Positions 1 to 12,784 are shown, counted from the first letter of the stretch. The stretch is DNA of 64,000 nucleotides from Panorpa germanica (GCA_963678705.1 OY783208.1:682001-746000); one strand, 5' to 3'. Notes: generated by a model not told the origin, from the letters alone. Numbers and translations are program-made.

Positions 1-80
1 TATGCATTGGAATTTTCTAAAAGATCTCCGTAGAGACACGCCAATACACATTTATTAACATCAAGTTCAATCAATAAATG

Positions 81-404
81 AACCTAAAACTAAAATCGAG
101 ACAGAATGTGCTTCGAGAACTAATCCAGTCGTCTAAAAAGGCTTTTCGACTTTTATGATACTTTTGATATGTTTAATGACCCAGCCGCTTTAAATCCGGG
201 TTCTCGAGACGTGCCTCGAACTCCACCAGCCCCAGGGAGTGTTCAGGGGGGCAAGGGGAGCACCAGAAGGCCGGAGAACGAACGTCCTTGTGTCTCTGTT
301 GTCCAGTCAACCATTCTTTTGTTGTCGATACAAAAAACTTTAAACTGGCGCAAACAACCTTTTCTAAATCTTGCAGCATCCTCGCTGTATTCAAATATTA
401 GTAA
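81..404. other. GC-rich insert between inverted family A pieces
   Basis: This stretch is clearly richer in G+C than its surroundings, with CCAGCCCCAGGGAGTG and similar runs. Short open frames exist on both strands (73 aa minus, 81 aa plus), but I recognise no domain. It may be a fragment of a retroelement or a captured gene piece. Confidence 0.35.
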
Positions 405-408
405 AATT

Positions 409-950
409 TTTTAATTGTTGATTGAACTTGATGTTAATAAATGTGTATTGGCGTGTCTATTTTATTAAATATCTAAATGTTGACGTAGATATAGCAATTA
501 AAAGTTTGAATTGTAGTTTTAGCGCTAGAAATGGTCGGCCATATTTGTATGACGTGAAATGCGTTTTAACGTCAGTTATTTGTTGAGTAGGTCAGTGCTT
601 TGGTAATGTTTTGTAGCTGTTGGTAGTCGAATAATCAAGTCAAGTCAAAGAATAATAAGTTTTTATTTTATTTAACCCTGTTACGGTAGACATAATATTG
701 GAATTTGATTGTTCCTTGAAATAGCTGTAAATAATATTTGATATTTTGATATATAAATACATATAGCAGAGATTTATGAGCTGTAAGGTTGGCAGCGGTT
801 GTGATGTCACATGCACTTGGAATGTGTACAACGTTGAATCCCTTTAATAATTAAAGAGACAAAATGACTTTTTTAATTGTTAATATCTCCTAACATATAA
901 GGAGTTCTAGTAACCCACTTTATCAATATGTAGTACACTTTTATCAACCA
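409..950 (+). mobile_element. Family A element, 5' end truncated
   Basis: Begins in the AATTGTTGATTGAAC part of family A and runs through the AGCGCTAGAAATGGTCGGCC core to the AGTACACTTTTAT tail. A 45-bp piece of the same family lies inverted at 33-78, so the stretch 81-404 is bracketed by inverted family A sequence. Confidence 0.85.
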
Positions 951-959
951 ATTGTATTA

Positions 960-1110
960 CCAAATTTCAACTTTCTATCTTTGACGAGCAAAAAGTAAAA
1001 ATTTGTTTTTTAGTTTTTCCAAAATTACGGGTTTCCAGGAAATTCAGGGGAAAATCCGAGGACACTAAAAGTCTTAGCATGTTCTTCTCTACGAAATAGA
1101 CAATTTTTAG
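960..1110. repeat. Family G repeat
   Basis: Contains AAAATTACGGGTTTCCAGG and AAAGTCTTAGCATG...TCTCTACGAAATAG, also found at 31,845-32,070 and 38,310-38,560. Confidence 0.8.
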
Positions 1111-1139
1111 GTTATTTAGACATTTAAATATACACTTGG

Positions 1140-1345
1140 AACATTATAATATAGAACGCAACAGCTGCTATAGCTTTGACGTTTAATTCTGCATCTCTTT
1201 TGCACTTCTCTTGTTTAACAGTGATGGTAAATGGTAGTGGGGAAGAAGAAGACTATTTCAATTGTTAACAACTTCTATAATATTGCGAATTGAATAAAAA
1301 TAAATGAATATTTGAGGTTATGTTAGCCTACTTTATCAATAGTCT
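1140..1345. repeat. Family H repeat
   Basis: Contains CAGCTGCTATAGCTTTGACG and GATGGTAAATGGTAGTGGGG. Inverted relative to the copies at 18,212-18,465 and 57,272-57,425. Confidence 0.8.
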
Positions 1346-1930
1346 TGCAAAAACATAGTCTGCGCTTAGTTTTACGTCTATCGTAACAATTTGTAAAACA
1401 TGCAATTACAAAATCAACCTTCTAATATAGGTATTACATAGAAATAAATATTACTTCTGGTTTGAGATATAGCTATCTCATTCTAACACATTCTAATTAA
1501 AACAACAGACAGAGATAACAATAGCTTAACTGTAAAATCATGCTTAGAAAAACAACTTTCTCTTTAGCTTGGCAAATGTTAAATTCTTGATCAAGAAGTA
1601 ATTGGAGCAGTTGCTTTGTTTATTGGTGGAGGGGATAGAAGGGTAAAGAGGGGTTAAGAGGAGGGGGGGGGGCGGAATGTGTTTGTCGAAGAAAGAACAT
1701 AGTATACATTAAAATAATATTTAATCACGAATATCTGTATCACTTTTTCTTGTTTATCTGGAAAACTATAACTTGCACAAAAATTTTGTGAAAAACTTTT
1801 TTGTAGATACTTAAATTACCTACATCTTTTGTTAATGACTTTTTGTTGTAGCTTCTATGGTAAAAAAGTTACACGCAAAATCGTTACTTTTTTGTATAAC
1901 TTTTTTATTATTAAGGTCAAAACGATCAAA
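1346..1930. other. AT-rich stretch without a gene
   Basis: No coding frame. A run of ten G-rich bases sits near 1,661-1,675. The end of the stretch (about 1,750-1,930) reads like the TTGTAGA/TTTTTTATTATTAA repeat sequence also seen at 8,570-8,700 and 9,843-9,990. Confidence 0.5.
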
Positions 1931-2715
1931 AAGAAGCACATTTTCGATAATGTTTTTTGACGACACAGTTAATATATAATTATTTCTATAATTACTACAT
2001 GATAAAATAACATTTAAAGAATACTTTGTGAAATTTTCATAAATAAATATCAAGAAATGAGCCATTGACAGCGAATCTCCGGTGACGTCACAAAAAAAGT
2101 AACTCATAACTCATCACTGGATTATTTGAAATCAAAAAACCAAAATGATTTCATTAGTTGATAAGTTTCTGCAGGACACCCTGTTAAGTAACTCGACAGC
2201 GTTACCTCGGCATTTATGTAAAGAGAGAGTGTGCAAAATTTCATTGCGGATCGGTGCAGTAGATTTTGAGCTAGACTCTGAAAAAGCTAAGTGTGAGAAA
2301 AACGCGTTTAAAAATTTCAAAGAAAGACGAAACCAGACCAGAGAGGTGAAGACTTAAAACTCTATATCTCCGACAGTTTTACTCCAATCGACTTCAAATT
2401 TTCACACAATAAACTTAATATGTTGTACATTCATATAAATAAATAAAAAAAAGTTGAAACCTTCAAAAACCACCCCCCTCCCCCATCTTAAGATAAACAC
2501 AAAAAGTGATTATAAAGTAAGAATTGTGTTCCAAATGAGGCGATACCTTTTTGCTCGTCCGCCATTTTTGTTGCATGCTAATTTCATGGCTCATATTTAA
2601 CATATATAAAGAACAGGCTTTTACAATTTTTTACTTTGTCTTACAAAATTACTTAAGTTAATTTTTCAATATAAAACGTTGTTATTAAAATAATCGTGCA
2701 GTTAAGTTAATATGA
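1931..2715 (+). repeat. Family B element, longest copy
   Basis: Includes GTGACGTCACAAAAAAAGTA... and the short open frame 2,145-2,357. Its distal part (2,500-2,715) also matches 11,598-11,840 in reverse. No terminal inverted repeat was identified. Confidence 0.8.
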
Positions 2716-3010
2716 AGAAGACAATACTTCTCCAAATGTAAATATTTTAGTATAATAACTAATACAGTTTCAAAGAAATGCATTAAAGAGTTTGTAAGAC
2801 AAAGATCGTGACACATAAATGGGTGTGGCCGTCAGAAACATAATAAATGAATATCTTAACATCAGTATGACAGTAGCAGAATACAAAAATAGTTGCATTT
2901 TACCTTCCTCCATATATTTCTTGATTCAGGGGTGTACTTTCATCGTCGGAGAAGTTGTCATCACTGCCCCCAGGAGGCCGTAATCCTGTATTTGCCATAT
3001 CTGTAACAAT

Positions 3011-3806
3011 AAATTAATTTATTATTAACAATTAAAAAAGTAATTTTGTCTCTTTAATTATTAAAGGGATTCAACGTTGTACACATTCCAACAATTAATT
3101 TTGATTTTAAATTTGGCGCCTGTATGTCTATAGAAGAATCTGATACAAGTGCCTCACCCCCCTCCACACTATCAGCGTCCACCCGCCACCCACACACCAG
3201 CACGTTTCAACTTGCAAACGAATCAAATATTTATTTCAAATTCAAATATTTTGTTAGATTGATCTGGAAACTATATCCATCTCTTTCCTTCAACAGGCAA
3301 TTGAACAAAGTGTCTCAAGCTCGTCTTTATCTGTAACACATCCACCGACATAACCCTAACACTAAATTCAATTGTTTACTTTAGAAATATTTTTAAAACA
3401 ATATTGCTGTCTCTTTCTTTTACATAGAAAAATCTTATGCACTGCTCTAACACATTGTAATAATTTTTCTCTAAAATGAAACATTGCAAAATAATGAACA
3501 GAACTTGTGATGACTTACCGGTCATTGATCTCGGTGCAGGTGTGCAAACATAAACAAAACCAGATGCGTTGTTGCCATATTTACATTATTAAAATTAAAG
3601 TTATGTTTTAATGAATTTACAATGTTGCACTACATGTTACGTCATAAATATGGCCGACCATTTCTAGCGCTAAAACTACAATTCAAACTTTTAATTGCTA
3701 CATCTCCGTCAACATTTAGATATTTAATAAAATAGACACGCCAATACACATTTATTAACATCAAGTTCAATCAACAATTGAAAAATCGACCACTAAAAAG
3801 TGAGGA
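3011..3806 (-). mobile_element. Family A element interrupted by family C
   Basis: Left part 3,011-3,082 and right part 3,640-3,806 are family A in reverse orientation, ending GAGGACACAAGCCCATT. Family C (3,083-3,640) lies between them. Confidence 0.85.
3083..3640 (+). repeat. Family C element
   Basis: Carries the 70-codon frame 3,124-3,336 and the CATTGATCTCGGTGCAGGTG segment. Copies occur at 9,255-10,000 and 33,997-34,680. Its border with family A (CTACATGTTACGTCATAAAT) is the same as at 9,240-9,255. Confidence 0.8.
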
Positions 3807-4070
3807 CACAAGCCCATTGAAAGAAATGAATCATTATTTCTACAAGGAATTTCCTATTATTTAAGTTTTATTTCGTAAATTTATCTTAGTCGACTAGGAT
3901 ATAATGACGCATCAAAAACAGTCATAAGCTATTGATACGCTATATCATGAGAAATATTGTTCCAAGCGTATAACGCTTTCGTTTCAACGCAGTAAAACAA
4001 AATTAAACAATTTTTAAAATGTTAAAAGTAAAACAGGTCCTGGTTAAGGACGCTAGGGACACTTTAAAAG
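3807..4070. other. Intergenic stretch, nothing recognised
   Basis: No coding frame and no repeat family shared with the rest of the window was found. Confidence 0.5.
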
Positions 4071-4071
4071 T

Positions 4072-4365
4072 AACATTTCCACTCACTATTTTAATTTTGT
4101 ATTTAATTGTTATATAACAAGGTCCAATGTTCCTAAATTCAAGAAAACTGTATCATATTATAACCTCCAAAATGTGACAATCTGTAAAAAAAACAGTAGG
4201 ATTTATTTTTAAAATAAGTTCAATGTCAGTTTATCAAAAATAAAGAAGTAAAACCAATTTCTATTACTAATTGTTATTAAAAACAGCAATTTTAATTATT
4301 TCACATTCAATCGAACTGTCAAAATTTATATTACTAACGACGCATGCGTACTAACAGAATTAACT
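4072..4365 (-). repeat. Family E repeat
   Basis: Contains CAGTAGGATTTATTTTTAAA and ends at ACGACGCATGCG. Other copies are at 7,378-7,570, 13,312-13,580 and 16,905-17,150. Confidence 0.85.
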
Positions 4366-4383
4366 AACCTCAAATTAGAACAC

Positions 4384-4490
4384 GTTGAAAACTATGACAT
4401 TAAAACACAACCTACAATGCTCAGAACGTTTGTTACCCATCATCAAACAAGTCACTGTCATAGCCTCACTTTTACTTTACTTAAACAAAT
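4384..4490. repeat. Two-copy repeat, also at 15,712-15,830
   Basis: Shared words include CAACCTACAATGCTCAGAAC / TAACCTACAATGCTCAGAAC and AACAAGTCACTGTCATA. Confidence 0.75.
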
Positions 4491-4869
4491 GTGTCTTAAC
4501 TTTAAATATTGTCCACTGCGTCCTTAATTCTTACTGGACAGCCTTGGATTCATGATACTATTCCTGTCTCATTCACTCTACATATACCGTTGTATAATGC
4601 ATCCCTTTCTATCACATTGCACACATAAGTTACTATTTCTGAGGTGTGCCTCGAACCATATTCAACAAAGATACTTTTATTTTTATAATTTAAAGGTTAT
4701 ATACATTTTTTTCACTTCCTGTTCAATATGTCAATCAATTTTATAAAATTTATTTTTATGCTTTAATTAAAATACTTGAAGGTTATGTAAAAATGGTTGG
4801 TGTCTTTAATGGAATGGTTAGAATCTTTGATAATTAGTAAAAATGCTTATATACAAATATTTCACTGTA

Positions 4870-5406
4870 CATATTGATAAAGTGGGTTACTAGAACCTCA
4901 ATTGTTCAATTATTTGTTAATAACTCCTTATATGTTAGGAGATATTAACAATTAAAAAAGTCATTTTGTCTCTTTAATTATTAAAGGGATTCAACGTTGT
5001 ACATATTCCAAATGCAGGTGACGTCACAATCGTTGCCAACCTTACAGCTCATAAATCTCTGCTATATGTATTTATATATCAAAATATCAAATATTATTTA
5101 CAGCTATTTCAAGGAACAATAAAGTTTCAATATTATGTCTGCCTTAGCAGGGTTAAATAAAATAAAAACTTATTATTCTTTGACTTGACTTGATTATTTC
5201 GACTACCAACAGCCACAAAACATTATATTACAAATATGGCCGACTATTTCTAGCGCTAAAACTACAATTCAAACTTTTAATTGCTATATCTCCGTCAACA
5301 TTTAGATATTTAATAAAATAGACACGCCAATACACATTTATTAACATCAATTTCAATCAACAATTGAAAAATCGACCACTAAAAAATGAGGACACAAGCC
5401 CATTAA
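4870..5406 (-). mobile_element. Family A element
   Basis: Runs from TATTGATAAAGTGGGTTACT to the GAGGACACAAGCCCATT end; its other terminus has diverged. Confidence 0.85.
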
Positions 5407-5590
5407 TAAACTCATAAATTCCGAATTTCATGAACTTGTGCATTTGATTGAAAATTTCATGTAAGTATCTAATGGAGAAAATTATTATTTCAATTGAATA
5501 TGGTTCAGAAAACATCAAGCTTTCGATTCAAATAATACAAATAGTATGTGGAACGAACAAATCACTAAAATCATTGACATTGACATAATC
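5401..5590. repeat. Shared flank next to a family A end
   Basis: About 180 bp immediately outside the family A terminus is repeated, inverted, at 62,385-62,573, also touching a family A terminus. Marker words are TCCGAATTTCATGAACTTGT and ATGGTTCAGAAAACATCAAG. Confidence 0.85.
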
Positions 5591-5942
5591 GGACGTGCTA
5601 GGATTACCTTAAGACAATGGTGATGTTAGAATCTTATCAAAAATAAATAGCAGCTTATTCTATCATTTTTATTACGTAAAAAAACCAACAGCTTGTGCTA
5701 ATAGAACGTAATTGAATAAAGGAATATGTCCTTGATGTCAAAAACCATTAATACAGTTTATAGCAGCGATTTGTTGCATAGAATAGAAAGGTGGTTAACC
5801 TGAGTAGACTGAGCACGAGTTGTGTAGTCGCCACGCCTCTGGTGGCAGAATTGTGAAACTAGTCTTTACTTAAAAGGCGGGATATTTGAAATATTATTCA
5901 TACGTATTTCAAAAATATGGATAAAATATTAATGATTTAAGT

Positions 5943-6703
5943 TAAGGAGGTACAGGACGTTAACGTAAATGATGAAAACGTTGTGAAATTTGGAGGGTCG
6001 ATACAAATAGTTAAAATACATGCTGTCACAAAATTTTAGAGACCTAGGGTTCATAGTTCTCTTTTTATACATGATTAAAAATAGTCATTTTCCATACAAA
6101 TCATAATTTTTAGCTCAATTTCACCACATAATATAACTTTTAACTATAAAAAAATGGTGACACGGCTTTCAAAAACTAGGTGTATATAAAAGAATCTTTT
6201 CTGTAACTATTGCAAAAAGAAAATTATCAAAAGGATACTTATTTACGAAAATATTTAAATAAAACCAGTAAGAAACAGTAAATGTAGGTTATAAGCCGGC
6301 AACGTTGCAAATGGCAATTTGAGCGGGAAATTCAAAATCGGAATAAATGTTATATAAAATATAACAATTTATTGGTCAAAGAACCAAATCACGCATGCGT
6401 CAACACACGTAAATTTACAGCGTTGCCAAATTTATTATTCCTTTTTAAAAATATTTAATTTGTATTTAAATTGAATTAATAAAAATTTGATATTAATTAT
6501 AGGTAATTTTTAATTTATGAAACTATTATATGCATAAAAAATCATTTTAACAAGCAAAAAGCAGTTTAATAGGGAATTGAAAAATTTATTTTCAAAGGTA
6601 CAGTCCCAATATTTGCTCGTCCTTCATGTACTTCATATTTTGCATTTCGTATTACCGAGAGATAAACTTTTTGCATTGACGGTACGTCCTGTACCTCCTT
6701 AAT
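5943..6703 (+). mobile_element. Family D element with TTAA target duplication
   Basis: Bounded by TTAA-GGAGGTACAGGACG on the left and CGTCCTGTACCTCC-TTAA on the right, a perfect 14-bp terminal inverted repeat flanked by TTAA. TTAA duplications are the signature of the piggyBac superfamily, so this is probably a piggyBac-type non-autonomous element. It contains CACGCATGCGTCAACACACG. No transposase frame. Confidence 0.85.
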
Positions 6704-6734
6704 TGTTTATATCTTCAATAACATTGCGACTATT

Positions 6735-6805
6735 TAAAACAAATCACATTTGAGATCCTGATAGTTAACTTTATCAGTACATGTAATATACATTTCTAGA
6801 ATGGG
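6735..6805. repeat. Two-copy repeat of about 70 bp
   Basis: Inverted near-perfect match to 53,113-53,195 in a PINX1 intron (word TTGAGATCCTGATAGTTAAC). Confidence 0.8.
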
Positions 6806-6806
6806 T

Positions 6807-7121
6807 CTTAATTTCTATAAATCTCTGCTTTATGTATTTATATATCAAATTATCAAATATTATGTCTGCCTTAACAGGGTTAAATAAAATAAAAACTTAT
6901 TATTCTTTGATTTGACTTGATTATTTGATTACCAACAGCTATAAAACATTACCACAGCACTGACCTACTCAACAAATAACTGACGTTAAAATGCATTTCA
7001 CGTCATACAAATATGGCCGACCATTTCTAGCGCTAAAACTACAATTCAAATTTTTAATTGCTATATCTCCGTCAACATTTAGATATTTAATAAAATAGAC
7101 ACGACAATACACATTTATTAT
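6807..7121 (-). mobile_element. Family A element, truncated
   Basis: Keeps the middle and the CCAACAGCT to CACATTTATTA part; both termini are missing. Confidence 0.8.
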
Positions 7122-7377
7122 CAAATTTAAAAATTTGAGATATTGTCGCTGTAAGCGCCATCTTAATAGTCGATTAAATATTATTAGAAAGTAAATTACA
7201 AAATGGCCGACCTTAGCGAAATGTCAAGAATTTTGATTCTTGCCATTATTATGTTAATTGTGTCAAATATAAAAAATGACAATGAATTAAAATTCAAATT
7301 ATTAATGATGTTTAAATAGCTATCGTAAAAACTATAAGAGGTTAGAACAGGAGTGGATTCACTCTTTGAGGTTAGTT

Positions 7378-7570
7378 AATTCAGTTGGTGCGCATGCGTC
7401 GTTAGTAATATAAATTTTGACAGTTCTATTGAATGTGGAATAATTAAAATTACTGTTTTTAATAATAATTAGTAATAGAAATTGTTATTACTTCTTTATT
7501 TTTGACAAACTGACATTGAACTTCTTCTAAAAATAAATCCTACTGCGTTTTGACAGAATGTTTTTGTTAA
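7378..7570 (+). repeat. Family E repeat
   Basis: Starts GGTGCGCATGCGTCGTTAGT and runs to CCTACTGCGTTTTGACAG. Confidence 0.85.
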
Positions 7571-8029
7571 TTACGTATATTCCTATATGCTATACAATTT
7601 AAATTAAATACAAAATTAAAACTGATAGTTTAGCTGTGAAAAATACATAGAAATCGACTCAGTTCTTTCAGATTTTAACGCCGCCATTTTTAAACAATAG
7701 CAGCGCCTCTAGTGGTAGAGATTTGTATTTGTCAGTCACTAAACGTCAAAAATGATTGCATATTTAATTTTACCAACACATAAGACAATACCCAACGCTT
7801 TTGACCTCCATTTCTATTTTCGATCGAAAACAATGCAAGGAATCCGAGAGAGCAATTAAAAAGTGTGCGATAACCTCAAAGATAAACCTATTATACTCCT
7901 CTATTACTAATGCTAATTTAGCTACAATGTGTTTTTTTAATTAAAGAAATTAATCATTAATTTCTTTTCTGTATTTAATTAAATAAAATTGTTTTTAGTC
8001 GGCATTGGCCAGAAATCTATGGTTTTAAT

Positions 8030-8710
8030 TTATTTATATTGACGTACAACATATTAAGTTTATTGTGTGAAAATTAGAAGTCGATTGGAGTAAAACTGTC
8101 GGAGATATAGAGTTTTAAGTCTTCACCTCTCTGGTCTGGTTTCGTCTTTCTTTGAAACTTTTAAACGCGTTTTTCTCACACTTAGCTTTTTCAGAGTCTA
8201 GCTCAAAATCTACTGCACGGATCCGCAATGAAATTTTGCACACTCTTTCTTTACATAAATGCCGAGGTAACGCTGTCGAGTTACTTAACAGGGTGTCCTG
8301 CAGAAACTTATCAACTAATGAAATCATTTTGGTTTTTTGATTTCAAATAATCCAGTGATGAGTTATGAGTTACTTTTTTTTGTGACGTCACCGGAGATTC
8401 GCTGTCAATGGCTCATTTCTTGATATTTATTTATGAAAATTTCACAAAATATTCTTTAAATATTATTTTATCATGTAGTAATTATAGAAATAATTATGTA
8501 TAAACTGTGTCGCCAAAAAACATTATCGAATATATGCTTTTTTTATCGATTTGACAAAAAATCTTTTAGCTTATAACTTTTTTATTATTAAAGTTAGAAC
8601 AAAAAGTTATATATAAAAGTTGTAGGTAATATCACAATCTACAAAAAAGCTCTTTACAAAATTTTTGTAAGAGTTATAGTTTTCGAAATAACAGCACGAT
8701 AATATTACAC
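8030..8710 (-). repeat. Family B element
   Basis: Contains the reverse of the 70-codon frame (8,115-8,327) and GTGACGTCACCGGAG, then the TTGTAGGTAATATCACAATC segment. Confidence 0.8.
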
Positions 8711-9140
8711 CTAATTCTTAAGATGGTGTCTTCGCAAAATCAAATTTAATTTCAGCTTTGACGTTTCTACACGTTGACTATTTGTTATCTTCTTAATTAA
8801 TTGGCATTTCTTTTATTGTGCGTTCATTTTTAATTGGCTATTACCAGTAATTAGTTAGAAAATATTTACCAGCAGAGCCTCCCGCTGCCAGAAAGCAAAT
8901 AGAACATAACACTGCAAGCATATCGTCTAATTGCGAGTGAAATCTTATGTTTATTAGTAGAAATCATAGCTTTAACTTGAGAATATCATATTCCTAACTG
9001 TTTAATAGTGAAGCACACGCAATTACTGCAACAACAGTTACTGAAACAGCTTCTATCAAGTCGTTACTTTAATGTAAATAAACCTAACCTCAAAATGCTA
9101 CTACGGAACGCACGTGACACGATTTTAAAGTATCAGAACT
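8711..9140. other. Intergenic stretch, nothing recognised
   Basis: A 77-codon frame beginning at 9,008 runs into family A and has no recognisable domain; I treat it as non-coding. Confidence 0.5.
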
Positions 9141-9149
9141 TATCGATGT

Positions 9150-10215
9150 CTGTTATTAAATATCTAAATGTTGACGGAGATATAGCAATTAAAAGTTTGA
9201 ATTGTAGTTTTAGCGCTAGAAATGGTCGGCCATATTTATGACGTAACATGTAGTGGGAATATTACAATTATTTAACTTTAAATATTTAGATCGTGCAACA
9301 TTGTAAATTCATTAAAACATAACTTTAATTTTAATAATGTAAATATGTCAACAACGCATCGTGTTTTGTTTATGTTAGCACACCTGCACCGAAATCAATG
9401 ACCGGTAAGTCATCACAAGTTCTGTTCATTATTTTACAATGTTTCATTTTAGAGAAAAATTATTACAATGTGTTAGAGCAGTGCATAAGATTATTATATG
9501 TAACAGAAAGAGACAGCAATATTGTTTTAAAAATATTTCTAAAGTAAACAATTGAATTTAGTGTTAGGGTTATGTCGGTGGATGTGTTACAGATAAAGAC
9601 GAGCTTGAGACACTTTGTTCAACTGCCTGTTGAAGGAAAGAGATGGATATAGTTTCCAGATCAATCTAACAAAATATTTGAATTTGAAATAAATATTTGA
9701 TTTGTTTGCAAGTTGAAACGTGTTGGTGTGTGGGTGGTGGGTGGACGCTGATAGTGTGGAGGGGGGTGAGGCACTTGTATCAGATTCTTCTATAGACATA
9801 CAGGCGCCAAATTTAAAATCAAAATTGAATTTGATGATTCATTGTTGCGCTTATAACTTTTTTGTTATTAAAGTTACATCAAAAAGATATTAACAAAAGT
9901 TGTAGACAATATTATTATCTACAAAAAAGTTATTTACCAAATTTTTGTGCGAGCTATAGTTTTCAAGATAATCACAACTCGGTCTTTGTATTTCACTTTG
10001 ATTGAACTTGATGTTAATAAATGTGTAAACTTGTCAGAGTGTGTCATGAATATGCTATCTCTTTTACGCTCTATTGTATAAAAGAGACAGCAACATAGCG
10101 GACGTGATGTCACATGCAGTTGGAATGTGTACAACGTTGAATCCCTTTAATAATTAAAGAGACAAAATGTTTTTTTTTAATTGTTAATATCTCCTAACAT
10201 ATAAGGTACACTTTT
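9150..10215 (+). mobile_element. Family A element split by family C
   Basis: Family A at 9,150-9,250 and again from about 9,998 and 10,105 to 10,215; family C fills the gap. Confidence 0.75.
9255..10000 (-). repeat. Family C element, longest copy
   Basis: Inverted relative to 3,083-3,640. Includes the tail with TTGTAGACAATATTATTATC that the first copy lacks. Carries the frame 9,587-9,799 on the minus strand. Confidence 0.8.
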
Positions 10216-10340
10216 ATGGAAAGTGGTTATTTTTAATCATTTAAAAGTAAAACTATGAACCCTAGGTCACTAAAATTTTGACACAGCGTGTGTTTAACTA
10301 TTTTTAGCGATCCTCCTAATGTTTTGTGCCTCCTTAAGAC
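10215..10340 (-). mobile_element. Family D fragment, diverged
   Basis: Reads AAACTATGAACCCTAGGTC, then ATTTTGACACAGCGTG, and ends TTTTGTGCCTCCTTAA: the left end of family D in reverse, with the terminal TTAA. Confidence 0.65.
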
Positions 10341-10786
10341 AGAATTGTCGACGTATGTCTAGTTCAACAAAGCCAGTATATTATTATAACACAATTTCTC
10401 ATATTTCTAAGTTAAACAAAAAACGACTAAACTTTTCTATCGGGCTGACACGCGGTAACCTCAGTATTTAAATACAGATTCTTTAAATACACTACAAACT
10501 TACAGGTTATAAATCATAACTCTGTAATTAAGTACTGGTATTACCCCATTTCATCACTACGATTAATTTCTAAGAGTTCCGTATGACCTACTTTCACTTG
10601 TAAATTTCATTATATTTACACCAAGTATAATATTATTCTTATATTTGAATTAAAAATGTTAAAATAATTATATAATCATAAATTAATGAACAGTTACGTT
10701 GTCTGGCCAAGTGGATCTTGTCCTACTTTATTTGTAGTGTGAAAAGGTCTTATTTTACAGATACTTAATAATATTAGGACAAGTTT
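10341..10786. other. Intergenic stretch, nothing recognised
   Basis: AT-rich, no coding frame above background, no shared repeat found. Confidence 0.5.
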
Positions 10787-11145
10787 ACAGCTCATAAATC
10801 TCTGCTATATGTATTTATATATCAAAATATCAAATATTATTTACAGCTATTTCAAGGAATAATCAAATTTCAATATTATGTCTGCCTTAGCAGGGTTAAA
10901 TAAAATAAAAACTTATTATTCTTTGACTTGACTTGATTATTCGACTACCAACAGCTACAAAACATTACCACAACACTGACCTACTCAACAAATAACTGAC
11001 GTTAAAATGCATTTCACGTCATACAAATATGGCCGACCATTTCTAGCGCTAAAACTACAATTCAAACTTTTAATTGCTATATCTCCGTCAACATTTAAAT
11101 ATTTAATAAAATAGACACGCCAATACATATTTATTAACCTCTAAA
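10787..11145 (-). mobile_element. Family A element, truncated
   Basis: From TTACAGCTCATAAATCTCTG to CAATACATATTTATTAAC; both termini missing. Confidence 0.8.
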
Positions 11146-11149
11146 AAAT

Positions 11150-11597
11150 GAGTTGGCAACCCAATTCTTTCTTACCAAAGTTCCCTACACCAAATTAACA
11201 AATCACCAACAATTTAAATCAACAAAGAAATTCGATTCGGCCATTTTTAATTTGACAGCGAAACATCAAACTTCCTTATAACAAAATATATTTAAAAAAA
11301 AGTCATATAAAGAATTAGAAAGAGATAGCTGTATGTGGTGTGAAAGAGATAGCTCTATATATGTTAATGTTCTTTTAAAGATATGTTTATATACTTCATA
11401 TTGAGAGAATAAATCGAGAGAACAAAATTATGTGGTACCGTAAGAATTCAATTTTATTCCCGGTTAAGTAGTAGTCAAGTTTCAAATAAGAAGTATATAT
11501 GGCATTGACGATATATATATATATTGAAAGTGAAAGGAATTTTTTTTTATAAGATCAAAGCAGTTGTTACCAACATTTTAAAGCGACTTTATTATAA
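11150..11597. other. Intergenic stretch with a short TA run
   Basis: Contains GATATATATATATATTG near 11,509. No gene or shared repeat recognised. Confidence 0.5.
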
Positions 11598-12345
11598 ACT
11601 CATATTAACTTAACTGCACGATTATTTTAATAACAACGTTTTATATTGAAAAATTAACTTAAGTACTTTTGTAAGACATAGTAAAAAATTGTAAAAGCCT
11701 GTTCTATATAGATGTTAAATATGAGCCATCAAATTAGCGTGCAACAAAAATGGCAGACGAGCAAAAAGGTATCGCCTCATTTAGAACACACTTTTAACTT
11801 TATAATCACTTTTTGTGTTTATCTTAAGATGGGGGAGGGGAGTGGTTTTTGAAGATTTCAACTTTTTTTATTTATTTAAATTATTGTATAACATGTTAAG
11901 TTTATTGTGTGAAAATTTGAAGTCGATTGGAGTAAAACTGTCGGAGATATAGAGTTTTAAGTCTTCACCTCTCTTTTTGAGAGTCGGTGTCCTCTCTAGC
12001 TCAAAATCTACTGCACCGATCCGCAATGAAATTCTGCACACTCTTTCTTTACATAAATGCCGAGGTAACGCTGTCGAGTTACTTAACAGGGTGTCCTGCA
12101 GAAACTTATCAACTAATGAAATCATTTTGGTTTTTTGATTTCAAATAATCCAGTGATGAGTTATGACTTACTTTTTTTGTGACGTCACCGGAGATTCGCT
12201 GTCAATGGCTCATTTCTTGATATTTATTTATAAAAATTTCACAAAGTATTCTTTAAATGTTATTTTATCATGTAGTAATTATAGAAATAATTATATATTA
12301 ACTGTGTCGTCAAAAAACATTATCGAAAATATGCTTTTTTATCGT
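11598..12345 (-). repeat. Family B element, long copy with internal change
   Basis: Matches 1,931-2,715 in reverse. The internal frame is altered around 11,975-11,998 (CTCTTTTTGAGAGTCGGTG), showing that the frame is not preserved among copies. Confidence 0.8.
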
Positions 12346-12784
12346 TTATTGCATATAATAATTGGATATTTGAGGTTATGTTAGCCAACTTTATCAATAT
12401 GTAAATTCACAAGCCCGTTAAATAAGTGTAGCGGGCGTTTTACCCATTTTACCGACCCTGGACGTTCTATAATGCCATGAATCAATTCCAGCAAGTTGCT
12501 AAACATTTCTAACAACATTCTAAACCATATCTAACAGCCGTTTGACATTTGAAAACGCTAGAACGTTATATCCTAGGTCTCCAATGATTGTGCCGCCTAC
12601 ATGAATCGTTCCAGCGATTGTTAGTCATTGGACAGCTTAAGAAACCAAGGGCAACTCTTGAAAGAAACGAAATATCAAAATTCCACTTACACTACTATTA
12701 AAATAGAAAAGATTTTAACAATTTCTTGAAATATTGACCTCTGCCATTTCTTTGAATCAGAGCTACTCAGCTTTTTTATTTTCG
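12346..12784. other. Intergenic stretch, nothing recognised
   Basis: Slightly GC-richer than its surroundings (GGGCGTTTTACCCATTTTAC near 12,432) but without an open frame worth naming. Confidence 0.45.

Noticed and set aside
2145-2357. Conserved 70-codon frame (MISLVDKF...) repeated in family B copies
   Set aside because: It is open in several copies on both strands, but the copy at 18,885-19,375 has lost the ATG and the frame, and the copy at 11,598-12,345 is rearranged inside it. Copy similarity explains the recurrence; there is no known domain.
3124-3336. Conserved 70-codon frame (MSIEESDTS...) in family C
   Set aside because: Only three copies, and the few differences I see mostly change residues; no known domain and no start context. 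Treated as non-coding repeat sequence.
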